A stretch of DNA of 64,000 bases. It comes from Kaistella solincola. GTDB lineage: Bacteria; Bacteroidota; Bacteroidia; Flavobacteriales; Weeksellaceae. A program made the translations under genes and the position numbers. Each line of letters begins with the position of its first letter. Position 1 is the first letter of the stretch. The stretch lies in contig NZ_JSYK01000002.1 in assembly GCF_000812875.1 (NCBI RefSeq), positions 1 through 64,000 on the forward strand, written 5' to 3'. The notes under the pieces were generated by a model. The model was given only the letters and a program-made list of their open reading frames with translations. It did no database searches and was not told the DNA's origin. Of this stretch, positions 30,987 to 39,921 are shown one piece after another.

Positions 30987-31541
30987 TTAATCGGGCAAAT
31001 TTAGCAAAAAGCCGTAAGCTTTTTCAGCGCCTCGCAGACAAGCATCTTCATATTCAAGTTTTATTTCGCGATCCAGAACTTCTTTGAAAGTTTTCCAGTA
31101 CGAGCCGGTGTGGGAACCGTAACACCTGAAATAATGAAACGGAGCATCAGCAAACTCGCCGGATTTGGAAAGCTGTTTTGCAATCATGTTTCCGCCCAAG
31201 GTAGAACCTTCCATAACATAAAAAATTCCGAATGCTTCCGCAAGATTTTTTACTGAAGCTAAATTTCGTTCAGGTGGTAAAGGCACACCTAATTCCATCA
31301 TGTCGGTTTCTGCCAGCTTCAGTTTGCGGCGGCTTTCCAAATTCAAAAAATCTGCTGCTTTTGCCGGAATAAAATTAAAAACTTCATTCTCGAATGAATT
31401 CAGCATTTCGTAGTTGTAAAAAAGCAACTTGCGATAATCATTTAAATCAAAAGTGCCTTCAAATATTTTCGCGGAATTGAATTTTTCTTCAGTTAAATCG
31501 TGCAGATGGCGGGTTCCGGATTTGAGTTTTTCAGAAATCAT
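30987..31541 (-). CDS. bphO: Biliverdin-producing heme oxygenase
   Basis: 184 residues. Opens heme to biliverdin, iron and CO. TRHLHDLTE near the N-terminus carries the proximal heme histidine (H14 by alignment memory), and GIFYVMEGSTLGGNMI is the distal helix with the flexible glycine pair. Its ATG overlaps the stop of the phytochrome gene upstream (TAATG), so translation is probably coupled. Context says it makes the biliverdin chromophore for that phytochrome. Confidence 0.93.
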   Translation of the reverse strand: MISEKLKSGTRHLHDLTEEKFNSAKIFEGTFDLNDYRKLLFYNYEMLNSFENEVFNFIPAKAADFLNLESRRKLKLAETDMMELGVPLPPERNLASVKNLAEAFGIFYVMEGSTLGGNMIAKQLSKSGEFADAPFHYFRCYGSHTGSYWKTFKEVLDREIKLEYEDACLRGAEKAYGFLLNLPD

Positions 31542-33739
31542 TAAAGCGATCGTGGGTTTTGGAAAGTCAGTTTGAAAATAGTCTCTTTTGCAGCTGTACT
31601 TTTATAGGATATATTGCCGCCAAGACGTTTCATAATGCGGTATACAATGGAAAGACCAACGCCGTTGCCCTGAAAAGCCTTGGCGTTTTCCATACGGCTG
31701 AAAATCTTAAACATTTTCGACTGGTCTTTTGCTGGAATACCGATGCCGTTATCTTTAATGGTATATATAACTTTATCGTCTTCTTCATAACCGTAAATTT
31801 CCACTTTAGGATTTTCACTTTTACTCGAATATTTCACCGCGTTACCGATGATGTTCAGGAAAACCTGTTTCATCATGGTTTCATCACCGAGAACATTAGG
31901 AGTTTTTCCGATGATTACTTCGGTACTTTCACTGATGGTTAGCTGTGCATCTAAGCATATTTTTCTGATGACAGAAGCTGTTTCCAGTTCCTTGAGTTCT
32001 ATTTCCGAAGATTTTGCCTTGCTGAGCTGCAGTACGCCACGCATCATATTTTCCATGCCAAGAACTTCTGCCAGGATACTTTGAACTCTTTTCTGAACTT
32101 CGGGATTATCATGATGCGCCCGTTCAAGCAATTGTGCATTAAGCTTCATGACGGTGAGTGGCGTGCCAAGGTCGTGAGAAATGGTGTAAGAAAAACTGTC
32201 GAGTTCTTCGTTGAGGTTTCGCAGCTCGTCATTCAGCTCCTGAACTTTTCGGAACTGGCTGTACGTGGTTTCAAGAATCGACGCCACTACTTTTTTAGCA
32301 GCGATGATATCGCGGTTTTTCCACGGCGTCGCCTTTCCTTTGATATCTTCAATATAAGTCGCAAAAGATTTTCGTGGCGAAATTACGTATTGCTGATCAC
32401 CGTTCAGGACAGTTTCTCCCGTGTCTTTCGAAGGATTTCCTGCCCAAAGCAACTGGGTGTCTACTTTCTGCCGGAACCAGATTAAAAGTTCGTTGCGATC
32501 ATCATCTGTAAAGCCGAACATCACTCCCGCTGCGTTTTCCAGGGGCCCCATATTTCCTTCATGAGTATTACTGAAGTCATTGGTGGAATAGAAATTCTTT
32601 AGTGGATTTTCACGTGCATATTTGACGATGTTCAGAACTTCTTCATCCGAAGGCACCAAGCCCGCCGTGCGAATATGATGACCAACCACTACTGCCAAAC
32701 CATCCGCGTGCGGATAATTTCGCATGGTTTCAATATTACTGAAAAGCGATGATTCAAGGTCGTCGAATTTTGAAAGAGAAGATTTTAAGTATTTAATCTG
32801 ATTTTCAAGCTCAATGCTGTCATTCAGCATCTGGCGTGATTTGAAAGATGCATACGCATTCGCAGCAATAACTGTAAACACCTCAGCACGGATTCGGTTT
32901 ACCAGGTCGATATGTTTAGCCTTCACATTTTGGCAGGTCACCATGCCCCAAAGCTTATTATCAATAACAATTGAGGTACTGAAACTGGACTCTACACCCG
33001 TATTTTTCAGATATTGACCATGCACCGGTGACATCGCCCGTAAGGCGGAATAGGTAAGGTCAACAGGCTGTTCCAGCGTAGTAAGGATTGGTACCGGCGT
33101 AGAAAGAACGTTGCTGAAAATCCTTTTTCGCTTTTTCAGATAAAGTTCACGTGCCTGACGCGGAATATCACTTTCCGGATAATGCAGGTTCATAAAACTT
33201 TCCACACCGTTTTTAATTTTTTCAGCAATTACTTTTCCGCTGCCGTCATCCAGAAATCGGTACACCATCACGCGGTCATAATCTATCGCTTCCGCAACGG
33301 AAACCAACAGCTGCTGCCAGATTTCTGCTGAGTTTGTCGCATTGCTGATGCTCTCGTACTTTTTAGTAACGAAAGTCCGCGTATGAAAATGCTCGGTTAC
33401 CTTTTCAATTTCCAGAAAAACCACCGACTGGTATTTATAAATCGTAAGGTGATAACCGTTACCGTTGATGGTGAGTTTATCTAAGAAAACATCTACTTCC
33501 TTCAGCGTCTCAAAATCAAGATTTTTCAGCACAACTGAATCCAGAAGCGGCTCAAAGGCACTGCAATTTTGCTCTAAAGTTTGGCCCAGGACATTTTCAT
33601 TTACACTAAAAATGTCGGAAATATTCTGGCTTAAAAAGGTAATGGTTTTTCCTGAGGCATCTAACCCGATCAAATAGCCGAAATCCTGAATATGACCGGA
33701 AATGTGGATTTTCTCGTCGTGGCAATCGACTAAATTCAT
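31541..33739 (-). CDS. bphP: Bacteriophytochrome sensor histidine kinase
   Basis: 732 residues. Order: PAS (about 1-115) with biliverdin-binding C6 in VDCHDEKIHISGHIQ; GAF (about 135-305) with PESDIPRQAREL (DIP 191-193) and the knot region; PHY (about 320-495) with tongue motif SPRKSF (454-459); HisKA with H522 in SYTISHDLGTPL; and HATPase (NIIGNAVKYS, DNGIGIP). It senses red/far-red light. No response regulator is next to it, so its partner is unknown. The biliverdin enzyme follows in an overlapping frame. Confidence 0.95.
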   Translation of the reverse strand: MNLVDCHDEKIHISGHIQDFGYLIGLDASGKTITFLSQNISDIFSVNENVLGQTLEQNCSAFEPLLDSVVLKNLDFETLKEVDVFLDKLTINGNGYHLTIYKYQSVVFLEIEKVTEHFHTRTFVTKKYESISNATNSAEIWQQLLVSVAEAIDYDRVMVYRFLDDGSGKVIAEKIKNGVESFMNLHYPESDIPRQARELYLKKRKRIFSNVLSTPVPILTTLEQPVDLTYSALRAMSPVHGQYLKNTGVESSFSTSIVIDNKLWGMVTCQNVKAKHIDLVNRIRAEVFTVIAANAYASFKSRQMLNDSIELENQIKYLKSSLSKFDDLESSLFSNIETMRNYPHADGLAVVVGHHIRTAGLVPSDEEVLNIVKYARENPLKNFYSTNDFSNTHEGNMGPLENAAGVMFGFTDDDRNELLIWFRQKVDTQLLWAGNPSKDTGETVLNGDQQYVISPRKSFATYIEDIKGKATPWKNRDIIAAKKVVASILETTYSQFRKVQELNDELRNLNEELDSFSYTISHDLGTPLTVMKLNAQLLERAHHDNPEVQKRVQSILAEVLGMENMMRGVLQLSKAKSSEIELKELETASVIRKICLDAQLTISESTEVIIGKTPNVLGDETMMKQVFLNIIGNAVKYSSKSENPKVEIYGYEEDDKVIYTIKDNGIGIPAKDQSKMFKIFSRMENAKAFQGNGVGLSIVYRIMKRLGGNISYKSTAAKETIFKLTFQNPRSL

Positions 33740-33785
33740 AAAAAAGGATTATAAAAAGGTGTGTTTGCAAATTTAAGAATTTTTT

Positions 33786-34799
33786 TTATTGTTCTTCGTC
33801 GAAGTAAAGCCGGTAATATTTTCCCCTTTCATCGCTGCCCTGCTCTATCATTTTTCGGTCGCCGTGCACGTAAATGTGGAAGTTTTTGTCGAGCTTGATG
33901 ATGCTTTTAAAACCGCGGCTTTGCTTTTTCACGGCTGCTTCATTAATCGCAAAATCTTCGGAAATAGAAACCTGCATTTCCTGCTCGTAATCAGATTTAA
34001 AATTGCCAAAACTTTCTATTACATTTTCGTCCTGCAAAACTTCTTTTGTAAATTCTTCGTAGTCGAATTTCTCTTTTTCCTTGAAAAAATTGATGGATTT
34101 ATTCAGAAAATCTGCCTGATCTGCTTTTGTAGTTTCAAATTCCTGCGGAAGCTGTTTCGTGATATATTCCTTGTAAACCGCGAGTGTTTCCTGCGTATGG
34201 AAATATTCGTCGTCGCGCTGCTTAACTTTCAGAAAATCTTCAAACCAATAATATTGATCACCGTTTTTGTTGTTATCCACCACCGAAACCGCGTAGCCAG
34301 ATTCTTTAAAACTGTTGTAAATAATACAGCCTTTATCGAGTTTTGAAAGTGAAATTCCGTAATCTTTTTCGATTTCAAAAGTGTCGCCTTCGGGTTGAAT
34401 TTTCAGAAACGGGCTTTTATTTTCGGTTTTAAAAATACCGATAGAATCTATTTTTTCACCATTTTTTTCTTCACCTTCGAAATAAGCGATGAAAAGCTCA
34501 CCCGCCTGCACACGCGGATTTTCAGCAATTCCGTAGAGATGTTCGGCGATGTTTTCCGATTCGAAAATAAACCGGCTTTTATCCTCGAAAATTTCCGATG
34601 CCGAACTGAAAACCGGATTGTTCACCAGATAAGTGTCGCTGTAAAACTGGTATTGCTCTTCGGATTTAAAGGATTTCAGGAAAAAATCTTCCAGCATTTC
34701 GGTCATATTTTCTTCGAGCGGATATTCGGCCTGGGAAAGTATCATCGGTTCCTGGTTGATTTTATTTCCGACTTTGTGGATGATAAGTTTGGTGAGCAT
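33786..34799 (-). CDS. Nucleoid-associated protein, NdpA/YejK family
   Basis: 337 residues. The N-terminal IIHKVGNK and the central IGIFKTENKSPFLKI, with the C-terminal SIIKLDKNFHIYVHG, match the NdpA (37-kDa nucleoid-associated protein) family layout and length. The E. coli protein binds the nucleoid; its role is poorly known. The protein is acidic and rich in Glu and Phe. Monocistronic; upstream gap is full of dispersed repeats. Confidence 0.85.
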   Translation of the reverse strand: MLTKLIIHKVGNKINQEPMILSQAEYPLEENMTEMLEDFFLKSFKSEEQYQFYSDTYLVNNPVFSSASEIFEDKSRFIFESENIAEHLYGIAENPRVQAGELFIAYFEGEEKNGEKIDSIGIFKTENKSPFLKIQPEGDTFEIEKDYGISLSKLDKGCIIYNSFKESGYAVSVVDNNKNGDQYYWFEDFLKVKQRDDEYFHTQETLAVYKEYITKQLPQEFETTKADQADFLNKSINFFKEKEKFDYEEFTKEVLQDENVIESFGNFKSDYEQEMQVSISEDFAINEAAVKKQSRGFKSIIKLDKNFHIYVHGDRKMIEQGSDERGKYYRLYFDEEQ

Positions 34800-34847
34800 T
34801 GAATAGAATTTTGGACTGCGAAGGTAAGTGTTTCGAAAAGAGAAGAC

Positions 34848-35045
34848 AAAAAAAATTACCGCTTAAAAGGGTGAATTTTTCTGTTTTAGCTATTTCGATA
34901 TTTTCAAAAAATCTCTCCTTTTAGCGGCGTTTTTTTTTGTTTTAATGTATCAAAAAATATGAAAAAGTTACCGGTTTTAGCGGCGTATTTTTTTGATTTA
35001 AATAAAAAGATAAATTAGAAAATTTTGCTGTTTTAACAGCCAAAA
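34848..35045. repeat. Second cluster of four dispersed palindromic repeat units
   Basis: Units near 34850-34880, 34908-34940, 34960-34995 and 35018-35045. Cores include TTACCGCTTAAAAGGGTGAA, CTCCTTTTAGCGGCG, TTACCGGTTTTAGCGGCGTA and TTGCTGTTTTAACAGCC, each between A- and T-runs. This is the largest part of the gap 34800-35260, which has no gene. Confidence 0.6.
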
Positions 35046-35075
35046 AAACCGCAGCAACTAAGTTACAGCGGTTTT
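35045..35075. terminator. Terminator-like hairpin
   Basis: AAAACCGC / GCGGTTTT outer stem with a further GC and AAC/GTT inner pairing. It could serve either strand; no intact gene immediately precedes it. Confidence 0.5.
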
Positions 35076-35260
35076 ATAAATATTGAAGTTTTCTTATTTC
35101 ACTTCTTCAAAAATAACTATATATGAAAATCAAATAGTTACGAATTTGAGGTACAAATAAGGAAATAAAAATCAGATTCTAGACTTTGTGATCAAGATTT
35201 TAACAAATAGCTCGATTAAAAAGAATTTTAACTTTAACATTGACTTAAATATTTTTCATT

Positions 35261-35373
35261 TCAATGCCGGCACCCATCCTTAAACCTCAGAAACTTATCA
35301 GCATCCTTTGGGTTTTTCTTCATCCATTTGTTCATCAACTCGGTGTTGTGCTGAAGCTGCTGGTTATCCTCGG
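35261..35373 (-). pseudogene. 3' relic of a mobilization-module gene
   Basis: Minus-strand translation gives LQHNTELMNKWMKKNPKDA followed by DKFLRFKDG and a stop, about 38 codons. This is nearly identical to the C-terminus of the 194-residue protein at 40637-41221 (about 90% DNA identity over roughly 90 bp). The 5' part is absent. It marks an older or rearranged copy of the same mobile module and brackets the accessory genes 35.5-40.5 kb. Confidence 0.85.
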
Positions 35374-35481
35374 CTCTACAATTAGTTACCTCCTCGTGGA
35401 ACGCACATCGTAAACCTATTTATTTGCCTTACGTTATGTGGAAATTTTTTTGAGATAAAAAGTTATTAAATATTGATAATA

Positions 35482-35508
35482 AAAACTCGGCTAATTGACC
35501 GAGTTTTT
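35482..35508 (-). terminator. Terminator of the T9SS hydrolase operon
   Basis: AAAACTCGG / CCGAGTTTT stem with loop CTAATTGA, immediately after the stop codon on the minus strand. Confidence 0.8.
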
Positions 35509-35512
35509 TAAA

Positions 35513-38500
35513 TTATTCTTTAATTATTGTTTGATTATGTACTATATTATTATTTTTTATAATTCTAACGTAATAGACCCCTGTTAAGAGTCGACTCACA
35601 TCAAATTCTGAGTCTGTGGTTTCAAAAGCAATATTGCCTTTAGTGTCAGCTATTTGAGTTTTTATGTTTCTAAATTTTTGATCATCCATAGTTCTATTTG
35701 ATCCACTACAAGGATCTATAATTCTGTAATTGTTTTTACTATTGTTAGTTTTTACAATTCTATATCCATCACATGGATCAGGAGCAGGAGGAGTAATCCC
35801 CTGGATAGTTTCATAGGTTCCACAATTATTTGTTGCTAATATCTTTCTTTCTATATACCAGTTATAACTTGGTCCATGAGCCAAACCTGAATCACAATTT
35901 GAAGAAATGGATCCACCTGTGTTGGATATAGTAGCACAGGTTATTGATGTAATTCCCTGTTCCTGCAAAGTTACCTCAGGATTGGTGCTTTTTAGGGTAT
36001 AATATACATAATTTCCGTTAGGATTTAATTCATAATATACCGATGGCTTTCCTACCCAGACTTTCTTCACTAACGGGGCAATAGAAGAATTAGGAAAAGA
36101 AGCTGTAATTTTCATCAAACCATTGTTGGTAGCTTTTACTGTGATTGAATTTGAATTTTGGGAAATAATTGAGCCGTTTTCAATGTTCCAGTTGATTGCT
36201 GTAGATAATCCACAAACATTCAAATTATAAATAGAGGTATCATTGTTACAAAGTAAAGTATTGCCATTAATAAGTAAATTTTCAGATCCTATGGCAGGAG
36301 GAGGAATCTCATTCCCATCTAACCAGCCTATTAACCATGCAACCATATTAGGGGTAAATGAAATATGGTCCATATTTTTATCTTCACCATAATAACTGTC
36401 GAAAGGCGTTTGTCCTGTGCACACCAAATTTTTATTTATAGGCTGATACCAGTCGCTAAAACCGGAAGTATCTAAAGCCGAGTGAGTTGAGATAAAAGAT
36501 TGTGGATTAGTTGGAGTTTCTTCAGCATTTGGGATATAATATCTTCTGCGTTGTTTCATTTTCCTCAGTGTCTGGGCAGATTGAACTTTAAAATCATTTA
36601 TAGCATTGTAATATCCTCCTGGCACAGCATCAAGCGAGCCTTTGCTGAAACCGTTAGGTCTTGATAGTTCTAATGATCCCCAAACTGGTAAACCCAACTT
36701 GGCAGAACCAATATGATATAATAAATTTGACTGCTGATATTCCGGCTGAGCAAGTTGTGTAGATCTAAATGTATTAATTGTCCAATGAAAAAATGCCCAC
36801 GACAAATCAATATATCCACGCATGTCCAAAATGGTTTGCGTGGGGGTGAGATTTTTCGTCCCGGTAATAGAACCATTTACAATCGCTATCTTTTTAAGGT
36901 TCAACGGATATCCGTTAGAACCTTGTAGGCCGTTATTATGAAGATTTTGTTGATAGCTGGTGTAATAAGGTGAAATACCTCCATTTTGTCCATATAACTT
37001 TTCTTCTGCGTGTTCTATAAGCATTTGTCGTGCAGCAGGCGTCATCAGTTGTTTTTCATAATTACCTTTAGCTTCTTCCATACCTCTGTTATAGCCTAAA
37101 AATGCAATGCTTCCCTGTAAAGCCAAAGAAATGTTGGCACCTTGGTGCGGGCTGTCCATACTAATCCATAATTTAGCATTATGATCCCAATAGGTATCGC
37201 CGGTTTCCTGCTGTTTCTTTTCCATGTAGGCTAATGCATAGCGGGTAATTTGTCCGCCCATGCTTGGCCCCACCACTACGGCTTTTTCTGTAATGCCTCT
37301 GCTATGCATGGAAGCGTTTACATCCTGCAAGAAACTTACAAAAGACATGGCATTTCTTTCTATGAAATCTGCACCATAATCCTGAATAATCTTATCGAAA
37401 TTATTAGGATCGCGCTCTGTTGGCAGATTGATAATAATGACATCATAACCTTTTTGGGTTAAAATATCCGTTAATTTTTGAGGAGTTTCATTTGGATTAT
37501 TCGGATCTATCTTGTAGCTCATTAGATCGTAGATAGATTTATATTTGCTTCCAAAATTATTACGAGTGTCTTCATCTAATAATTTCTTGCAGTTTTCATC
37601 ACAGTCGATGGCTTCTATCCTTCTCTTATCCCCTGGGTCGAAACCGTCAATTACGATAAACGGCTTTTTCACGCGGTCCATCCCGCAAACTCCCGTCTGG
37701 TTATCGTTGGCATAAAAGATTTTGTATTCCATTTTTCCGTATTTAGGGGCAGTTTCTCCCCATGCCTGATACGGAATTTTAGAAGTGTACGGAATAACAT
37801 TGGTTTTTACAGTGCACGAAGTGGCAGCATAAGTGGTGTAAGTGCTTTGTGGGAAGGTCACGAGAATAGAGCCATAGGTAGTAAAGGTAGAGCCATCTTC
37901 ATAAGTGATATTAAAAGGGATTACTTTTTCTCCAGGATTAGAATAGTTTACCGAAAACACCGCGGTATTAACAGAGCCGTTTGTGATAAGGTTTTGATTT
38001 ATGCCGTCTCCGAAATTTGCCGTTAAATTTGTAATTTTCTTGCCCTTATTGAAGTAAATATCCGGGTTAATTTGAAAACTAACCACGCCGCCTTCTGCAG
38101 AAACAGAACTTTTTTGTGGAGCAATCATCACCAGATGTTTGATAAAGGCAGAAGGTTTGCCCGCTATGGGCTGGAATAGGCCGTTTTGAAAAGTCAAGCC
38201 CCCGTTACTCTCATTTTCGGAATCGTAAAACAAAAAATCGAAGTCGGTATTGATGATGCCAATTTGCACTGTATTTAGCGTGGTAGTTCTCGCACTAATG
38301 TTTTGCATTATCATTTGAGGATTTCTTTTTGCCTCCAATGCCGAAGCGCTTAAAAACTGAGATTGCGAGCTTGCTTGATACAGCTCCGACATCGCCTGCA
38401 AAAAAAGTGCGGCATCTGCCGTATTATAATCCGCATCATTAAACTGATACAAGTTGGCAAAGGAATCTACCATACTTAGGTTGATACCAGTAGCAAGGTA

Positions 38501-38659
38501 GGGAACACCGGTTTGCGGGTTAATGTTTTGCTTTACGACAGCAGTAGCATCTCTGTAAAATGCTTGCTGCTGCTGCTGGGTTTGCTCTGCGGATGGAATA
38601 ATCTGAGCATTCAGATTAGCCACTAACGCTATTGCTAAAAGTTTTAGAGTTGTTTTCAT
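35513..38659 (-). CDS. Secreted alpha/beta-hydrolase with T9SS sorting domain
   Basis: 1048 residues. Signal peptide about 1-19 (ending NLNAQ). After a beta-rich N-terminal half, FIVIDGFDPGDKRR (about 334-347) and VVVGPSMGGQ (nucleophile elbow GxSxG, S466) define a lipase/PGAP1-like alpha/beta-hydrolase; MDSPHQGANI just after fits the loop seen in such lipases. An Ig-like region follows (about 800-900), and the last 70 residues (FETTDSEFDVSRLLTGVYYVRI) resemble the type A T9SS signal. Substrate unknown. Last gene of a three-gene operon with two lipoproteins. Confidence 0.8.
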   Translation of the reverse strand: MKTTLKLLAIALVANLNAQIIPSAEQTQQQQQAFYRDATAVVKQNINPQTGVPYLATGINLSMVDSFANLYQFNDADYNTADAALFLQAMSELYQASSQSQFLSASALEAKRNPQMIMQNISARTTTLNTVQIGIINTDFDFLFYDSENESNGGLTFQNGLFQPIAGKPSAFIKHLVMIAPQKSSVSAEGGVVSFQINPDIYFNKGKKITNLTANFGDGINQNLITNGSVNTAVFSVNYSNPGEKVIPFNITYEDGSTFTTYGSILVTFPQSTYTTYAATSCTVKTNVIPYTSKIPYQAWGETAPKYGKMEYKIFYANDNQTGVCGMDRVKKPFIVIDGFDPGDKRRIEAIDCDENCKKLLDEDTRNNFGSKYKSIYDLMSYKIDPNNPNETPQKLTDILTQKGYDVIIINLPTERDPNNFDKIIQDYGADFIERNAMSFVSFLQDVNASMHSRGITEKAVVVGPSMGGQITRYALAYMEKKQQETGDTYWDHNAKLWISMDSPHQGANISLALQGSIAFLGYNRGMEEAKGNYEKQLMTPAARQMLIEHAEEKLYGQNGGISPYYTSYQQNLHNNGLQGSNGYPLNLKKIAIVNGSITGTKNLTPTQTILDMRGYIDLSWAFFHWTINTFRSTQLAQPEYQQSNLLYHIGSAKLGLPVWGSLELSRPNGFSKGSLDAVPGGYYNAINDFKVQSAQTLRKMKQRRRYYIPNAEETPTNPQSFISTHSALDTSGFSDWYQPINKNLVCTGQTPFDSYYGEDKNMDHISFTPNMVAWLIGWLDGNEIPPPAIGSENLLINGNTLLCNNDTSIYNLNVCGLSTAINWNIENGSIISQNSNSITVKATNNGLMKITASFPNSSIAPLVKKVWVGKPSVYYELNPNGNYVYYTLKSTNPEVTLQEQGITSITCATISNTGGSISSNCDSGLAHGPSYNWYIERKILATNNCGTYETIQGITPPAPDPCDGYRIVKTNNSKNNYRIIDPCSGSNRTMDDQKFRNIKTQIADTKGNIAFETTDSEFDVSRLLTGVYYVRIIKNNNIVHNQTIIKE

Positions 38660-38666
38660 AGTTATT

Positions 38667-39212
38667 TTATTTAGTTAAATCAAATCTACCTTCTGTAATC
38701 TCAATAATGTCATTGGGATTATCCTTATTTTTAAGTTTACCATAAAATGTCCCAGAAATAATCTTACTGTCATTTCTAGTAAATGTAATTTTACCACTAT
38801 CTTTCATCGAATCGTAAAAGCGACCATTCTTTTCAGCTGCCATATACAATCTTTCTTCGTTTGCTGTGGAATAACCCCCATTCACTTCCTCAAAACTAAA
38901 TGTACCTAATTGACTCATAAATGAGATGGGTATTTTTATAATAACACCGCCTCTCCCATATCGAGCATCTTTTGCTTCTATATTTCTTCCTTTATCATAA
39001 GAAAATACCAATCCTTTTAGTGTCTCTCCTCCTGGCGGCCCTTGTTGTGTGGCATCCTGTGGGATCATAATTTGTCCGTTTATTTTGCAGCCAAAAGTCC
39101 ATGCGCCGGTTTGCGTTTCCGGCGGCAGCTGCGGGTTGTAATCTTCTTTGCTTCTGTCCGTGCACGCCATTGCGCTTAAGCCTATGAGCAGTGCGAGTAA
39201 TAGGTGTTTCAT
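38667..39212 (-). CDS. Lipoprotein, paralog of the upstream gene
   Basis: 181 residues. Lipobox SAMAC (C17). The N-terminus, CTDRSKEDYNPQLPPETQTG, is almost the same as in the upstream gene, and both share the order FGxxIxGxxMIP, then SGTFYGKLKN, then RFDLTK at the C-terminus. This resembles the small beta-sandwich lipoproteins with DUF-only annotation in Bacteroidota. Seven nt separate it from the hydrolase gene. A role in presenting or assisting the hydrolase is only suggested by the operon. Confidence 0.75.
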   Translation of the reverse strand: MKHLLLALLIGLSAMACTDRSKEDYNPQLPPETQTGAWTFGCKINGQIMIPQDATQQGPPGGETLKGLVFSYDKGRNIEAKDARYGRGGVIIKIPISFMSQLGTFSFEEVNGGYSTANEERLYMAAEKNGRFYDSMKDSGKITFTRNDSKIISGTFYGKLKNKDNPNDIIEITEGRFDLTK

Positions 39213-39214
39213 AA

Positions 39215-39811
39215 TTAGGGAAAGTACGTGTTATAAATTGTTTGTTTTGTGAAATCAAATCGAGCACTAGTCAAATCAATAACATCCGCCGGGTTTGCTT
39301 CATTCTTAAGTTTACAGGAAAACGTTCCAGAAATAATATCCGCGTCGGATCTGGTAATGTTTATGCTTCCACTGTTCCCAATTGAGTGATAATAGATTGT
39401 CTTATTATTTTTATAAATAAACGCTGTTACCAGAGTGTGTTCTGCAACAGACGAACTTAATTCACCATTACTCTCCATAATGGGGTACATACCCGTCTTG
39501 AGTGGTAACATGTTATTTGTATTTTTAATATATATGTAGATATATGCAGTTTGTGTTTTACTGTCTCCCACCGAAATTTCACAATATTCTTTATCTTCAG
39601 TAAAGCAGACTCCAGCTTTTTGTGAACCTGGTGGTGAGTAACCTGTTGGTGTTCTGGGGATCATCACCTTTCCATCGATAATTGCCCCAAAGGTATTTGC
39701 CCCAGTCTGCGTCTCGGGTGGGAGCTGTGGGTTATAGCCATCGTTTGAGATTCGGTCTGTGCAAGCCATTGCAGTAAAGCAGATGAACAGTGCGTAGAGA
39801 AGATGTTTCAT
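39215..39811 (-). CDS. Lipoprotein, paralog of the downstream gene
   Basis: 198 residues. Lipobox TAMAC (C17), then YNPQLPPETQTGANTFGAII and KVMIPRTPTGY. Diverges from its paralog in the middle (a strand-rich section with YIYIYIKN) and keeps ISGTFSCKLKN and RFDFTK. First gene of the operon, 2 nt from the next start. The FNR-like palindrome at 39866-39883 lies upstream, and TAACTTTA (39838-39845) is a possible -7 box. Confidence 0.75.
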   Translation of the reverse strand: MKHLLYALFICFTAMACTDRISNDGYNPQLPPETQTGANTFGAIIDGKVMIPRTPTGYSPPGSQKAGVCFTEDKEYCEISVGDSKTQTAYIYIYIKNTNNMLPLKTGMYPIMESNGELSSSVAEHTLVTAFIYKNNKTIYYHSIGNSGSINITRSDADIISGTFSCKLKNEANPADVIDLTSARFDFTKQTIYNTYFP

Positions 39812-39865
39812 AATGTAACCTTTTAAAATTTTTTTACTAAAGTTAGAATGTGTACAAAGAAAAAA

Positions 39866-39883
39866 ACTTGATTGAAATCAAGT
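39866..39883. promoter_or_regulatory. FNR-like operator between divergent genes
   Basis: ACTTGATTGAAATCAAGT, an 18-nt palindrome containing the exact FNR consensus TTGAT-N4-ATCAA. Its centre is 36.5 nt from the end of the minus-strand -7 box TAACTTTA, a class II activator geometry. The adjacent Crp/Fnr gene is the obvious candidate regulator. Confidence 0.6.
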
Positions 39884-39921
39884 CTCTAAATTTTTTTTAT
39901 CTTAGTGTTAAACATTTCCTT

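Noticed and set aside
39850-39921. GTG start extending the Crp/Fnr protein by 24 residues
   Set aside because: It would translate through the FNR-like palindrome; the ATG at 39922 gives the usual Bacteroidota Crp/Fnr length.
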